A stretch of DNA of 64,000 nt from Patiriisocius sp047731265 (GCF_047731265.1 NZ_CP159835.1:2914001-2978000), one strand, 5' to 3'. Positions 36,362-45,687 are shown, counted from the stretch's first letter. A program made the numbers and translations. Notes: generated from the sequence alone by a model not told the origin.

Positions 36362-37147
36362 ATGAACCAACCATTAGCTTACGTTCATCCAGGAGCCAAG
36401 ATTGCAAAAAATGTAGTTATTGAGCCATTTACGACTATTCACAACAATGTAATTATTGGAGAGGGTACTTGGATTGGTTCAAATGTTACTATTATGGAAG
36501 GCGCAAGAATTGGAAAGAATTGCAACATCTTTCCGGGTGCCGTAATTAGTGCCATTCCTCAGGATTTGAAATTTAATGATGAAGATACCATCGTAGAGAT
36601 TGGTAATAATGTAACCATACGAGAATACGTTACTATTAATCGTGGAACCGTAGATAGAGGTAAGACTGTAATTGGTAATAATTGCCTTATTATGGCCTAT
36701 TGCCACATCGCTCACGATTGCATCGTGGGTGATAATTGTATTTTCTCAAACAATAGTACTCTTGCAGGTCACTGCACCGTAGGAGATTTTGTAATACTAG
36801 CAGGTATGACAGCAGTACACCAATTTTGTATGGTAGGGAATCACGCTTTTGTAACCGGAGGATCTTTGGTAAGAAAAGATGTACCACCTTTTGTAAAAGC
36901 TGCGCGTGAACCTTTATCTTATGTAGGTATTAATTCTATTGGTTTAAGACGAAGAGGGTATACGCCAGAGAAAATTAGAGAAATACAAAATATATACAGA
37001 CTGCTGTATCAAAAAAATTATAACAATACCCAAGCCTGCGAAATTATTGAAGCTGAAATGGAAGCAACTCCAGAGCGAGATGAAATTTTGCAGTTTATTA
37101 AAAATGCCAAACGTGGTATTATGAAGGGATATTTTAGCAATAGCTGA
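36362..37147 (+). CDS. lpxA: UDP-GlcNAc acyltransferase LpxA
   Basis: 261 residues. Left-handed beta-helix from residue 5 on (hexapeptides such as VIGNNCLIMAYCHIAHDCIVG, whose AHDC region holds the catalytic His), with a C-terminal helical domain (PEKIREIQNIYRLLYQKN). Catalyses the first acyl transfer of lipid A synthesis. Third gene of the lpx operon. Ends with TGA, which shows that TGA is a normal stop here. Confidence 0.95.
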   Translation: MNQPLAYVHPGAKIAKNVVIEPFTTIHNNVIIGEGTWIGSNVTIMEGARIGKNCNIFPGAVISAIPQDLKFNDEDTIVEIGNNVTIREYVTINRGTVDRGKTVIGNNCLIMAYCHIAHDCIVGDNCIFSNNSTLAGHCTVGDFVILAGMTAVHQFCMVGNHAFVTGGSLVRKDVPPFVKAAREPLSYVGINSIGLRRRGYTPEKIREIQNIYRLLYQKNYNNTQACEIIEAEMEATPERDEILQFIKNAKRGIMKGYFSNS

Positions 37148-37230
37148 AAAAATTAGGGATTTGTAAAAGCAAAATAAAAGTAAGAATATTAGACTTCAGA
37201 AATAATTCTGAATTTTAAACTAAAAAGATA

Positions 37231-37244
37231 CCCGCCTTTGCGGG
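37231..37244 (+). promoter_or_regulatory. CTTT-loop hairpin before efp start
   Basis: Perfect 5-bp stem cccgc/gcggg with loop cttt, ending 7 nt before the efp ATG. A similar hairpin (cctgt/acggg, same loop) ends 8 nt before the SPFH gene start at 44822. It lacks a T run, so it is probably not a simple terminator and could cover the ribosome-binding region. Confidence 0.4.
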
Positions 37245-37251
37245 CATTACT

Positions 37252-37818
37252 ATGGCAACAAGCTCAGATATTAGAAAAGGATTGTGCATTAAGTACAACA
37301 ACGATATTTATAAAATCATCGAATTTTTACACGTGAAACCTGGAAAAGGCCCTGCGTTTGTAAGAACAAAATTAAAAAGCGTGACCAACGGTAAAGTAGT
37401 GGACAATACTTTTTCTGCAGGACATAAAATCGAAGACGTACGTGTGGAGACGCACAAATTTCAATATTTATACAACGATGGAGATTTCTATCACTTTATG
37501 AATGAAGCAGACTATACACAAATTAGGCTTGTTGAAGCTTCTCTTGACACTCCAGAGCTAATGAAAGAAGGAGAAGTAGTAACGGTGACAATAAATTCTG
37601 AAGACAATTCACCTTTATCGGTAGAATTACCTGCTAGCGTCATTTTAGAAGTAAAGTCAACAGAGCCAGGTATTAAAGGAAATACTGCGACAAATGCAAC
37701 AAAACCGGCCATCATGGAAACTGGAGCCGAAGTAAATGTGCCATTGTTTATAAATGAAGGAGATAAGATTAAAATTGAAACTGAAAAGGGAACTTATAAA
37801 GAACGGATAAAGGAGTAA
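37252..37818 (+). CDS. efp: Translation elongation factor P
   Basis: 188 residues, the standard three-domain EF-P that relieves ribosome stalling at proline runs. The KOW-like N-terminal domain carries the tip loop PGKGPAFVRTK with Lys32, the position that is modified in many bacteria. The C-terminal OB fold ends KIETEKGTYKERIKE. It follows lpxA in the conserved block. No modification enzyme gene is nearby. Confidence 0.96.
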   Translation: MATSSDIRKGLCIKYNNDIYKIIEFLHVKPGKGPAFVRTKLKSVTNGKVVDNTFSAGHKIEDVRVETHKFQYLYNDGDFYHFMNEADYTQIRLVEASLDTPELMKEGEVVTVTINSEDNSPLSVELPASVILEVKSTEPGIKGNTATNATKPAIMETGAEVNVPLFINEGDKIKIETEKGTYKERIKE

Positions 37819-37837
37819 AACTTAAATATATATATTA

Positions 37838-37882
37838 AACCCATCCCAACAAGATATCATAGACGGTAATTGCAGTCAATAA
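37838..37882 (+). repeat. Orphan 3' tail of a lost tandem paralogue
   Basis: 45 bp identical at 44 positions to 39291-39335, the last 14 codons plus stop of the leucine-rich lipoprotein gene (NPTQQDIIDGNCSQ). The frame is intact here too (one Thr to Ser change). It lies 19 bp after the efp stop and 16 bp before the start of the intact gene, so it is what remains of a second, upstream copy of the gene. Confidence 0.85.
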
Positions 37883-37898
37883 AATTAAATTATTAAAA

Positions 37899-39335
37899 AT
37901 GAAAAAAATTTTAGGAATAGTACTCGCACTATTTTTAGCAGCTTGTGGAGGAGATGATGAAACTCAACCACCTCAAGAAACTACAATAGATCCAAGCACA
38001 AGTATAGTTGATATTATAAATATCACAGATTTTGGGGCAGAAGTTTCAGTGGCATTGCTAGCAAACGAGAACGACCTTATTACTGAAAAAGGAGTGGTTT
38101 GGAGTACAAATACAAATCCTACGATTGAGGACAGTATAGTAAGTGGTGGTTCAGGAAACGGTGGTTTTAATGTAACCATTACGGGTCTAGAAAGCGGAAC
38201 CCAATATAATGTACGTTCCTTTATTACTATTGGGGAAAGCACTATTTACAGTAGCTCGATGTCTTTTAGCACGACAAATAGTTGTTTTAGTAATGTTTTT
38301 GAAGGGAGTATAAGATTGGAAACTCAAACAGAAGTTGAAGCCTTTGGAGCAATAGGTTATTGCAAAGTAAGTGGTGGATTACAAATAGGAACACTTTTTA
38401 ATGACGATGAAAGAATAACAGATATATCTACATTGTCAAGTATAAAAGAAGTTAGATTTTTAACAATTAATAATACCTTATTAAATAATTTAAACTCTTT
38501 ACAAAACCTTGTAAAGACTGAAATTGTCTCAATGTCTGACAATGTGAATATGTTAAATATAGATGGTTTATCAAATGTAACCTCTCCTATTTATAAAATA
38601 AGAATAACAAATCACTCATTACTTCAAAATTTAGATGGGCTCTCCGGACTGGTTTCTATGGATGCTAATTATGCGGGTAGTCTCATGATTTTTAATAACG
38701 CTTCTTTAGAAAACATTGATGGGTTGTTAGGAATTACTAGATGGTCTTATGGTGGTATAAGAATTAAATTAAATCCATTATTAACTAATTTAGATGGTTT
38801 GTCAAATATTAATGAAATAGAGGTTGTTGATATTAGTATTGAAAGTAACAACTCGTTGTCAAATATTGATGGTTTATCAAACTTTGCTTTTCGAGAAGAT
38901 ACTAATTTTGGAATAAGAAACAATCCTTTATTGAATAACATCGATGTGTTTTCAAACGTAACTTCGTTGGGGGGTTTTTACATGGAAGAATCACCTGGCA
39001 TAGAAAATTTGAATGCACTCAGCAACCTTTCAAGCTTAGGTAGTTTGATCATTGAAGAAAATGAATCACTAAATAGTATTTCTGATTTAGCAAATTTAGA
39101 CAGTCTTGGTTCTCTATACATAAGAGGCAATAGTTCTTTACAAAATTTAAATGGTTTAGAAAATTTGTCTACTATTGATTTATCTTTTCTTGTTAGAAAT
39201 AATAATTTATTATTAGATTTTTGTGCCATAACAACACTTATCGTAGGAGGAGGTTTAAATGGTGAGTATATTGTTTCAAACAACGCCTACAACCCAACCC
39301 AACAAGATATCATAGACGGTAATTGCAGTCAATAA
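37899..39335 (+). CDS. Surface lipoprotein with leucine-rich L-domain repeats
   Basis: 478 residues. The lipoprotein signal ends FLAAC. A fibronectin type III-like domain at about 30-125 (NPTIEDSIVSGGSG, VTITGLESGTQYNVRSFI) comes next. About twelve irregular leucine-rich units of ~25 residues follow, built on LxNLDGLSNL (LQNLDGLSGL, LENIDGLLGI, LSNIDGLSNF), as in receptor L domains/BspA-like proteins. No T9SS tail; the end is CSQ. It is probably exposed at the outer membrane and binds a ligand, which is unknown. It interrupts the otherwise conserved efp/lpxD-like block, has a paralogue relic upstream and its own terminator downstream, so it is an acquired or lineage-specific insertion. Confidence 0.85.
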   Translation: MKKILGIVLALFLAACGGDDETQPPQETTIDPSTSIVDIINITDFGAEVSVALLANENDLITEKGVVWSTNTNPTIEDSIVSGGSGNGGFNVTITGLESGTQYNVRSFITIGESTIYSSSMSFSTTNSCFSNVFEGSIRLETQTEVEAFGAIGYCKVSGGLQIGTLFNDDERITDISTLSSIKEVRFLTINNTLLNNLNSLQNLVKTEIVSMSDNVNMLNIDGLSNVTSPIYKIRITNHSLLQNLDGLSGLVSMDANYAGSLMIFNNASLENIDGLLGITRWSYGGIRIKLNPLLTNLDGLSNINEIEVVDISIESNNSLSNIDGLSNFAFREDTNFGIRNNPLLNNIDVFSNVTSLGGFYMEESPGIENLNALSNLSSLGSLIIEENESLNSISDLANLDSLGSLYIRGNSSLQNLNGLENLSTIDLSFLVRNNNLLLDFCAITTLIVGGGLNGEYIVSNNAYNPTQQDIIDGNCSQ

Positions 39336-39373
39336 GTCATTCTGAATAGTAGATTAACGTTTAAATATTAAAT

Positions 39374-39412
39374 AAATCCCATCACAATGATTATTGTGAT
39401 GGGATTTTTTAT
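39374..39412 (+). terminator. Rho-independent terminator
   Basis: Perfect 15-bp stem aaatcccatcacaat / attgtgatgggattt, loop gatt, then T-rich. Closes the leucine-rich lipoprotein gene. Confidence 0.9.
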
Positions 39413-39436
39413 ATTTGGTAACCGAATAATTTAACA

Positions 39437-40372
39437 ATGAAATTTCCAAAACCTAAAACACTTCAAGACATTGCAACCATACTTAATTGCGACTTTGTTG
39501 GTAATGCAAACTTTCCTGTTTTAGGGATGAATGAAATACACGTGGTGCAGCCGGGAGACATTGTTTTTGTAGACCACCCTAAGTACTATCAAAAGGCACT
39601 AGAATCTGCCGCTACTATTGTACTTATTAATAAAAAAATAGCGTGTCCAGAAGGTAAAGCTTTGTTAATTTCAGAAGAACCTTTTAACGATTTCAACAAA
39701 CTTACAAATCATTTTAATCCGTTTGTCCAAGCACGAGCCGTTATTGCAGACTCCGCAATCATTGGAAAGAATACTGTTGTCCAACCCAATGTTTTTGTTG
39801 GGAACAATGTAAAAATTGGTGATGACTGTTTAATCCATAGCAATGTTGTTATTTATGACAATACGGTTATAGGTAATGGGGTAACCATCCATGCAGGAAC
39901 CGTTCTGGGTGCAGATGCCTTTTATTTTAAAAACAGACCTGAGAAATTTGACAAATTATTAAGTGGTGGTAATGTAGTAATAGAAGATAATGTAGAGATT
40001 GGAGCGCTATGTACTATTGATAAAGGAGTAACTGCCTCTACCACGATTGGGGAGGGGACTAAAATAGACAATCAAGTACACGTGGGACACGATACCGTTA
40101 TAGGAAAACGTTGTTTAATAGCTGCACAAGTGGCAATCGCAGGATGTGTTCTCATTGAAGATTTTGTTACTCTTTGGGGACAAGTGGGTATTACCAGTGG
40201 TGTTACCATTGGGGAGAAAGCTATTGTTTCTGGGCAAAGTGGGGTGAGCAAATCATTACCCGGACACAAATCATACTTTGGATCTCCAGCAGACGAATTC
40301 AGAGTAAAATACAAAGAGCTGGCATCCATACGGCTGATTCCAGATATAATTGAAAAACTAGACAATTTATAA
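39437..40372 (+). CDS. LpxD-like hexapeptide acyltransferase (second copy)
   Basis: 311 residues. A short N-terminal LpxD-type domain (PKTLQDIATILNCDFVGNANF) precedes a left-handed beta-helix, with the catalytic His region in QVHVGHDTVIG. It lacks the long C-terminal helix of the LpxD at 33850. Many Flavobacteriaceae carry such a second LpxD-like gene in this block; its acceptor is not established and may be a minor lipid A form or another UDP-sugar. The stop codon overlaps the start of the NTF2 gene by 1 bp (TAATG). Confidence 0.9.
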   Translation: MKFPKPKTLQDIATILNCDFVGNANFPVLGMNEIHVVQPGDIVFVDHPKYYQKALESAATIVLINKKIACPEGKALLISEEPFNDFNKLTNHFNPFVQARAVIADSAIIGKNTVVQPNVFVGNNVKIGDDCLIHSNVVIYDNTVIGNGVTIHAGTVLGADAFYFKNRPEKFDKLLSGGNVVIEDNVEIGALCTIDKGVTASTTIGEGTKIDNQVHVGHDTVIGKRCLIAAQVAIAGCVLIEDFVTLWGQVGITSGVTIGEKAIVSGQSGVSKSLPGHKSYFGSPADEFRVKYKELASIRLIPDIIEKLDNL

Positions 40373-40785
40373 TGAGTAAAAGCGCAAAAGAAATCGTTAA
40401 AGGATTTTACAATAGAGATTTTCTTAATGATCACGATACATTAGAAGACTACATCCATCCAGAAATTGTATTAATCTGGAATAGTACTGAAGGGTTAACA
40501 ATCATGCGTATTGCTGATCTCGTGGATATGTTTAAAGAAATTAAAAGAACGTATGTAGATTTAAGAATGGAAACAAGTCACGTATTAGAAGATGGCAATC
40601 ACGTTACCATTCGCTATAAGTACTACGTGCGTACCATAGAGAATCCAGATGAAGAATTGGGTATCGCACATTTTATAGCCATTTGGGAAGTAAAAGATGG
40701 AAAACTTTTTCGTGGTCATCAAATTAGTCAACCCGTTATGAGTATCGATGATACTAGTGGTTCGTACGACAAAGTAAAAGTATAA
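40372..40785 (+). CDS. NTF2-like (SnoaL) fold protein
   Basis: 137 residues with the cone-shaped NTF2 fold pattern: an N-terminal helix (AKEIVKGFYNRDFLNDHDTLE), a central YIHPEIVLIWNSTEGL, and strands ending HFIAIWEVKDGKLFRGHQISQP. Function unknown; no catalytic set is obvious. Translationally coupled to the LpxD-like gene (start overlaps its stop). Confidence 0.85.
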   Translation: MSKSAKEIVKGFYNRDFLNDHDTLEDYIHPEIVLIWNSTEGLTIMRIADLVDMFKEIKRTYVDLRMETSHVLEDGNHVTIRYKYYVRTIENPDEELGIAHFIAIWEVKDGKLFRGHQISQPVMSIDDTSGSYDKVKV

Positions 40786-40813
40786 AGTTCTTTTATGAGC
40801 ATTACAAAAATAC

Positions 40814-40821
40814 TACCTTTG
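40814..40821 (+). promoter_or_regulatory. sucD -7 box TACCTTTG
   Basis: Perfect TAnnTTTG match about 100 bp before the sucD ATG. The -33 region (cttttatg) is only a partial match. Confidence 0.45.
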
Positions 40822-40921
40822 CAAAACTTAAATTTGGGTTTAATTTTTATATAAAAATCAACTATAATTTAGGCTAAGTCACAAAAACGAAAAAATCATT
40901 TTTTAATACAATAAAGACAAT

Positions 40922-41794
40922 ATGAGTGTTTTAGTTAATAAGGATTCAAAAATAATTGTTCAAGGATTTACAGGAAGTGAAGGCACATTTCACGCAGGTC
41001 AAATGATTGACTATGGTACTAATATTGTTGGTGGTGTAACTCCAGGAAAAGGAGGGCAAACACACCTTGATAAGCCTGTTTTTAATACGGTTGCTCAGGC
41101 AGTTAAAGAAGTGGGAGCAGACACGACTATTATTTTTGTACCGCCAGCTTTTGCCGCAGATGCGATTATGGAAGCTGCAGATGCAGGAATTAAAGTGATA
41201 ATAACAATTACTGAAGGAATTCCTGTTGGGGATATGATAAAGGCTGCTAATTACATTAAAAGTAGAGATTGCAGATTAATTGGCCCTAACTGTCCAGGGG
41301 TAATCACTCCAGGGGAGGCTAAAGTAGGAATTATGCCAGGTTTCGTATTTAAAAAAGGAACTGTTGGAATCGTTTCAAAATCTGGAACGTTAACTTATGA
41401 GGCAGCAGACCAAGTGGTAAAGCAAGGATTAGGTATTACAACCGCTATTGGTATTGGTGGAGATCCAATTATTGGAACCACAACAAAAGAAGCGGTAGAA
41501 ATGTTAATCAACGATCCAGAAACGGAAGCGGTGGTAATGATTGGCGAGATTGGTGGTCAACTCGAAGCAGATGCTGCGCTCTGGTATAAAGCGAGTGGAA
41601 GTAAAAAACCTGTAATTGGTTTTATTGCAGGAGAAACTGCTCCAGCTGGAAGAACAATGGGTCACGCAGGTGCCATCGTGGGTGGAAGTGATGATACCGC
41701 ACAGGCTAAAAAGAAAATTATGCGCGAATGCGGAATTCACGTAGTAGAATCCCCTGCAGAAATTGGCAAAAAAGTTGCTGAGGTGATGGGATAA
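40922..41794 (+). CDS. sucD: Succinyl-CoA synthetase alpha subunit
   Basis: 290 residues. The CoA-binding Rossmann domain has VQGFTGSEGTFHA and GGVTPGKGGQTH, the ligase domain GIVSKSGTLTYEA and the active-site phosphohistidine H248 in MGHAGAIVGG. Forms the alpha/beta enzyme of the TCA cycle; sucC is not adjacent, which is usual in Bacteroidota. Has its own promoter-like box and terminator. Confidence 0.97.
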   Translation: MSVLVNKDSKIIVQGFTGSEGTFHAGQMIDYGTNIVGGVTPGKGGQTHLDKPVFNTVAQAVKEVGADTTIIFVPPAFAADAIMEAADAGIKVIITITEGIPVGDMIKAANYIKSRDCRLIGPNCPGVITPGEAKVGIMPGFVFKKGTVGIVSKSGTLTYEAADQVVKQGLGITTAIGIGGDPIIGTTTKEAVEMLINDPETEAVVMIGEIGGQLEADAALWYKASGSKKPVIGFIAGETAPAGRTMGHAGAIVGGSDDTAQAKKKIMRECGIHVVESPAEIGKKVAEVMG

Positions 41795-41814
41795 TATTGT
41801 AGAAATAACAATCT

Positions 41815-41846
41815 AAAGCCCTGCTTAAATAGCGGGGCTTTTTTTA
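41815..41846 (+). terminator. sucD terminator
   Basis: Stem aaagccctgct / agcggggcttt (one G-U), loop taaat, then six T, 20 bp after the sucD stop. Confidence 0.88.
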
Positions 41847-41911
41847 TATTTGAGATAATTCTTAATAAAGGTACTTATTAACATTAACCGCATATTTAAC
41901 GGAATCGAAAT

Positions 41912-42658
41912 ATGAAATTACTTGAAGGAAAAACAGCGATCATTACCGGCGGAAGTCGTGGCATAGGAAAGGGCATCGTCGAAGCATTTATAAAACACGG
42001 GGCAAATGTTGCTTTTACCTATAATTCTTCTTCAGAAGCAGCCGAAGCATTGGCAGCCGAAATGTCAAAAACAGGCTGCAAAGCAAAATCATATAAAAGT
42101 GATGCGGCAGATTACGAACAAGCTCAAAAATTAGCGACCGATGTCTTAGAGGATTTTGGGAGTATTGATATTCTCGTGAACAATGCAGGCATTACAAAAG
42201 ACAATTTGTTAATGCGAATGAGTGAAGCCGATTTTAACAATGTAATAAAAGTAAATTTAAACTCTGTTTTTAATATGACCAAGGCCGTGCAACGCACTAT
42301 GCTTAAACAACGCAAAGGATCTATTATCAATATGAGTTCGGTTGTTGGAGTAAAAGGAAATGCGGGTCAGGCTAACTATGCCGCATCAAAAGCAGGGATC
42401 ATTGGATTTTCAAAATCAGTTGCTTTGGAGTTGGGATCACGCGATATACGAAGTAATGTAATTGCTCCTGGTTTTATTGAAACTGAAATGACCGGAAAAC
42501 TAGATGAAGCTAAGGTTCAATCTTGGAGAGAAGCAATCCCGTTAAAAAGAGGAGGCTCTCCAGAAGACATTGCAAATGCTTGTGTCTTTTTAGCAAGTGA
42601 TTTGTCGGGTTATATTACAGGACAGGTATTAAACGTTGATGGCGGAATGCTTACTTAG
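41912..42658 (+). CDS. fabG: 3-oxoacyl-ACP reductase
   Basis: 248-residue SDR. NADP-binding GGSRGIGKG (13-21), NNAG at 90-93, catalytic Ser142/143, Tyr156 and Lys160 (YAASKAG) and the C-terminal GQVLNVDGGM. Reduces 3-ketoacyl-ACP in fatty-acid synthesis. Typical FabG length and motifs. The next gene follows after 85 bp. Confidence 0.93.
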   Translation: MKLLEGKTAIITGGSRGIGKGIVEAFIKHGANVAFTYNSSSEAAEALAAEMSKTGCKAKSYKSDAADYEQAQKLATDVLEDFGSIDILVNNAGITKDNLLMRMSEADFNNVIKVNLNSVFNMTKAVQRTMLKQRKGSIINMSSVVGVKGNAGQANYAASKAGIIGFSKSVALELGSRDIRSNVIAPGFIETEMTGKLDEAKVQSWREAIPLKRGGSPEDIANACVFLASDLSGYITGQVLNVDGGMLT

Positions 42659-42743
42659 ATAAAAGTCGATAGTTGGAAGTTTAGAGTTTTACTATTTACA
42701 ACAAACGGCGAACTATAAAACAAGAACCCTAAATCTTCAAGCC

Positions 42744-44777
42744 TTGTCTCCAGAAACCATACTTTATATTGTATTTGCCGCGATAGTCTCCATTATTGTA
42801 TCTGTGTTTATGTATGGATACAAAACCAAATACAGAGGCAAATTAAGATGGCTTTTTGGAATCCTTAGAGGTATTACAATCTTTAGCATTTTACTGCTAA
42901 TCATTAATCCAAAATTTAAAAGCGAGACCTATACAACATATAAACCAAAACTTTCAGTAGTATTGGACAACTCTTTTTCAATCAATGAATTAAATCAAAC
43001 TGAAAATGTAAAATATGTAAAGGGTTTACTTGCCGAAAGTTCTGAGCTTTCCACTAAATTCGATATTGCTTATTTTCAATTTGGGACAAGCTTTAAGGGG
43101 GAAGATTCCCTGTCTTTTGATGAAAATAATACGAACATTTCAAGTGTCTTTAATTCCGTTGCTGAAATTTTTGATACTGAAATAGCCCCCACTATTTTAG
43201 TGACGGATGGAAATCAAACCATTGGAACTGACTATGAATTTGCTACCAATCAACTTAAAAACCCGGTATACCCAATAATTCTTGGCGATTCCATAAAGTA
43301 TAAAGATTTAAAAATACAGCAACTGAATACCAATAGATATGCTTTTTTAAAAAATCGATTTCCAGTGGAAGTGGTGTTGGTGTATAGTGGTACTGAAAGT
43401 GTTAGTTCAAGATTTACTATAACTCAGGGATCTGCCGTATTGTTTAATCAAAACGTTGCCTTTTCTGAAAGGAACAATTCTAAAACAATTAACCTTACAC
43501 TGCCCGCTACAAAAGTTGGACTACAGCGCTATACAGCTTCGATTGTTCCTTTGGAAGATGAAAAAAACAAAGTGAATAATAACAAACGTTTTGCAGTTGA
43601 GGTGATCGATGAAGCGACCAATGTCCTTATTGTAAGTGATATTATCCATCCAGATTTAGGAATGCTTAAAAAAGCCATTACAACGAACGAACAGCGCACG
43701 GTTACATTTAAAAAATCTTCAGAAGCTGCTTCAATATTAAATGAGTATCAATTGATAATCTTGTACCAACCCGATCGAGAGTTTACTTCGGTTTACCGAG
43801 AAATTCAAAGGCTGAATAAAAACACCTTCGCTATAACAGGAACAAAAACCGATTGGGATTTTCTAAATTCAGCTCAAAATTATTATACAAAAGACGTCAC
43901 CAATCAAACCGAGGATCCCAGCGCATTGTTAAACCCAAATTATGGGATATTTGCAATAGATGATATTGGCTTTGATGACTTTCCGCCCTTACAAACACTG
44001 TTTGGTCAATTAACAGTTGAGGTTCCTCACGAAACTATTTTAGAGCAAACGATAGATGGTATTCCTAGCGAAAGCCCCTTACTTGCCACCATTGAGATTA
44101 ATAACACCCGACACGCGATTTGGGATGGCGAATCTCTTTGGAAATGGCGTGCACAATCCTATCTTAAAGGAAAAAGTTTTGAGGACTTTGATGATTTTGT
44201 AGGGAAAATGGTACAGTATTTAGCCTCTAATAAACGCCGGAGTAGATTAGAGGTTAGCAGTGAAACCTTTTATCACAATAACAATCCAATAAAAATTTCC
44301 GCACAATATTTTGACAAGAGTTTTGTTTTTGACAATAGGGTTTCGCTTTCAATTTCAGTACTAAATACAGAGTCTAAAAAGAGAGAGACGTTCCCAATGT
44401 TGCTTAAAAACAACTATTTTGAGGTTGATTTAAACACCTTAGAGGCTGGTGAATATGCATATACTATTTCAGTCACTAACGAGGAGGTAGCGCGCAGTGG
44501 TAGCTTTACGATACTTGAGTTTAATATCGAACAACAGTTCTTAAACGCCAACATTGCAAAATTAAGCAGAGTTGCTGAAAAAACTAGAGGAAAGGCTTAC
44601 TTTCCGGGGCAAGTTGATGATTTAATTAACGATTTATTAGCAGATGAAACCTACGTTTCAGTACAAAAAAGTGAACAAAAAGTAGTATCTTTAATCGATT
44701 GGAAATTCTTGTTAGGACTCATTGTTTTGGCGCTGTCCTTAGAATGGTTTACTAGAAAATTTAACGGTCTTATATAA
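42744..44777 (+). CDS. Membrane VWA-domain protein
   Basis: 677 residues. Two N-terminal TM helices (ILYIVFAAIVSIIVSVFMY, GILRGITIFSILLLIINP), then a von Willebrand A-like domain with a DxSxS metal motif (VVLDNSFSINE, about 72-82) and TILVTDGNQTIG. A long extracytoplasmic part with a gatekeeper-like segment follows, then a final TM helix (WKFLLGLIVLALSLEWF). Related to the BatA/BatB-like and glutamine-amidotransferase-like membrane proteins found in Bacteroidota. Start is TTG (SPETILY); no in-frame ATG precedes the first helix. Function unknown; possibly an envelope-stress or secretion accessory. Confidence 0.83.
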   Translation: MSPETILYIVFAAIVSIIVSVFMYGYKTKYRGKLRWLFGILRGITIFSILLLIINPKFKSETYTTYKPKLSVVLDNSFSINELNQTENVKYVKGLLAESSELSTKFDIAYFQFGTSFKGEDSLSFDENNTNISSVFNSVAEIFDTEIAPTILVTDGNQTIGTDYEFATNQLKNPVYPIILGDSIKYKDLKIQQLNTNRYAFLKNRFPVEVVLVYSGTESVSSRFTITQGSAVLFNQNVAFSERNNSKTINLTLPATKVGLQRYTASIVPLEDEKNKVNNNKRFAVEVIDEATNVLIVSDIIHPDLGMLKKAITTNEQRTVTFKKSSEAASILNEYQLIILYQPDREFTSVYREIQRLNKNTFAITGTKTDWDFLNSAQNYYTKDVTNQTEDPSALLNPNYGIFAIDDIGFDDFPPLQTLFGQLTVEVPHETILEQTIDGIPSESPLLATIEINNTRHAIWDGESLWKWRAQSYLKGKSFEDFDDFVGKMVQYLASNKRRSRLEVSSETFYHNNNPIKISAQYFDKSFVFDNRVSLSISVLNTESKKRETFPMLLKNNYFEVDLNTLEAGEYAYTISVTNEEVARSGSFTILEFNIEQQFLNANIAKLSRVAEKTRGKAYFPGQVDDLINDLLADETYVSVQKSEQKVVSLIDWKFLLGLIVLALSLEWFTRKFNGLI

Positions 44778-44799
44778 ATTAAAATTAATCAAATAGCTG

Positions 44800-44813
44800 C
44801 CTGTCTTTACGGG
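44800..44813 (+). promoter_or_regulatory. CTTT-loop hairpin before SPFH gene
   Basis: Stem cctgt/acggg (one G-U) with loop cttt, ending 8 nt before ATG 44822. Same geometry as the hairpin before efp. It overlaps the alternative GTG start at 44813, which argues for ATG 44822. Confidence 0.35.
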
Positions 44814-44821
44814 TGAAAAAA

Positions 44822-45637
44822 ATGGAAAAAATACCTAAAATCGGAATACCCGTAATTATTGTTGTCGTATTATTAATAATATTATTGGCAAAATCTGCGG
44901 TAACTATTGACTCTGGAGAGGCCGGAGTGCTTTATAAAACTTTTAATAATGGTGTTGTAACAGATGAGCCACCATTGGGTGAAGGTTTTCACATCATAGC
45001 ACCTTGGAATAAAGTGTATGTTTATGAAGTGAGACAGCAAGAATTATTCGAAAAAATGAAAGTTTTATCGTCTAATGGACTTGAAATACAAATCGACGCA
45101 TCTGCTTGGTATGAGCCTGTTTATAATGAATTAGGTAACCTACACCAAAGTCTAGGAGAAAACTACTTGCAGCGTGTTATACAGCCTGCAATTCGTTCTG
45201 CTGCAAGAAGTGTTGTAGGGCGTTATACACCAGAACAATTGTACAGTAGTAAACGTGATGCAATCCAAGATGAAATTTTTGCTGAGACAAAAACAATTCT
45301 TGCTAAGCAATATGTACAATTAAACGAAGTGTTGGTGCGTGATGTTACTTTACCAAACACTATTAAAGACGCTATTGAACGTAAATTGAAGCAAGAGCAA
45401 GAATCTTTAGAATATGAGTTTAGACTTGTTACTGCCGCAAAAGAAGCTGAAAAAGTAATTATTGAGGCGGAAGGTAAAGCAGAATCAAACAGAATTTTGA
45501 GCGCATCACTAACAGATAAAATCCTACAGGATAAAGGGATTGATGCTACTATAAAATTGTCTGAATCTCCAAATACTAAGGTGATCATTATTGGAGGTGG
45601 AGAAAGTGGTATGCCTTTGATACTAGGAGATAACTAA
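44822..45637 (+). CDS. Prohibitin/SPFH-domain membrane protein
   Basis: 271 residues from ATG 44822; an in-frame GTG at 44813 would add three residues but lies in a hairpin. One N-terminal TM helix (GIPVIIVVVLLIILLAKSAV), then an SPFH/band 7 domain (IDSGEAGVLYKTFNNG, GFHIIAPWNKVYVYEVRQQE). A coiled-coil helix follows (AIERKLKQEQESLEYEFRL) and the end is IIIGGGESGMPLILGDN. Prohibitin-type proteins form large membrane rings that scaffold or protect against proteases such as FtsH. The role here is inferred from the family only. Confidence 0.9.
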   Translation: MEKIPKIGIPVIIVVVLLIILLAKSAVTIDSGEAGVLYKTFNNGVVTDEPPLGEGFHIIAPWNKVYVYEVRQQELFEKMKVLSSNGLEIQIDASAWYEPVYNELGNLHQSLGENYLQRVIQPAIRSAARSVVGRYTPEQLYSSKRDAIQDEIFAETKTILAKQYVQLNEVLVRDVTLPNTIKDAIERKLKQEQESLEYEFRLVTAAKEAEKVIIEAEGKAESNRILSASLTDKILQDKGIDATIKLSESPNTKVIIIGGGESGMPLILGDN

Positions 45638-45651
45638 TAAAAGAACACTAT

Positions 45652-45687
45652 AAAAAACCACTTTCTATTTTAGAGAGTGGTTTTTTT
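45652..45687 (+). terminator. Rho-independent terminator
   Basis: Stem aaaaaaccactttct / agagagtggtttttt with a short T-rich loop and a trailing T run, 14 bp after the SPFH stop. The rest of the gap to 45932 shows no feature that I can support; a 94-codon ORF there was rejected. Confidence 0.87.
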
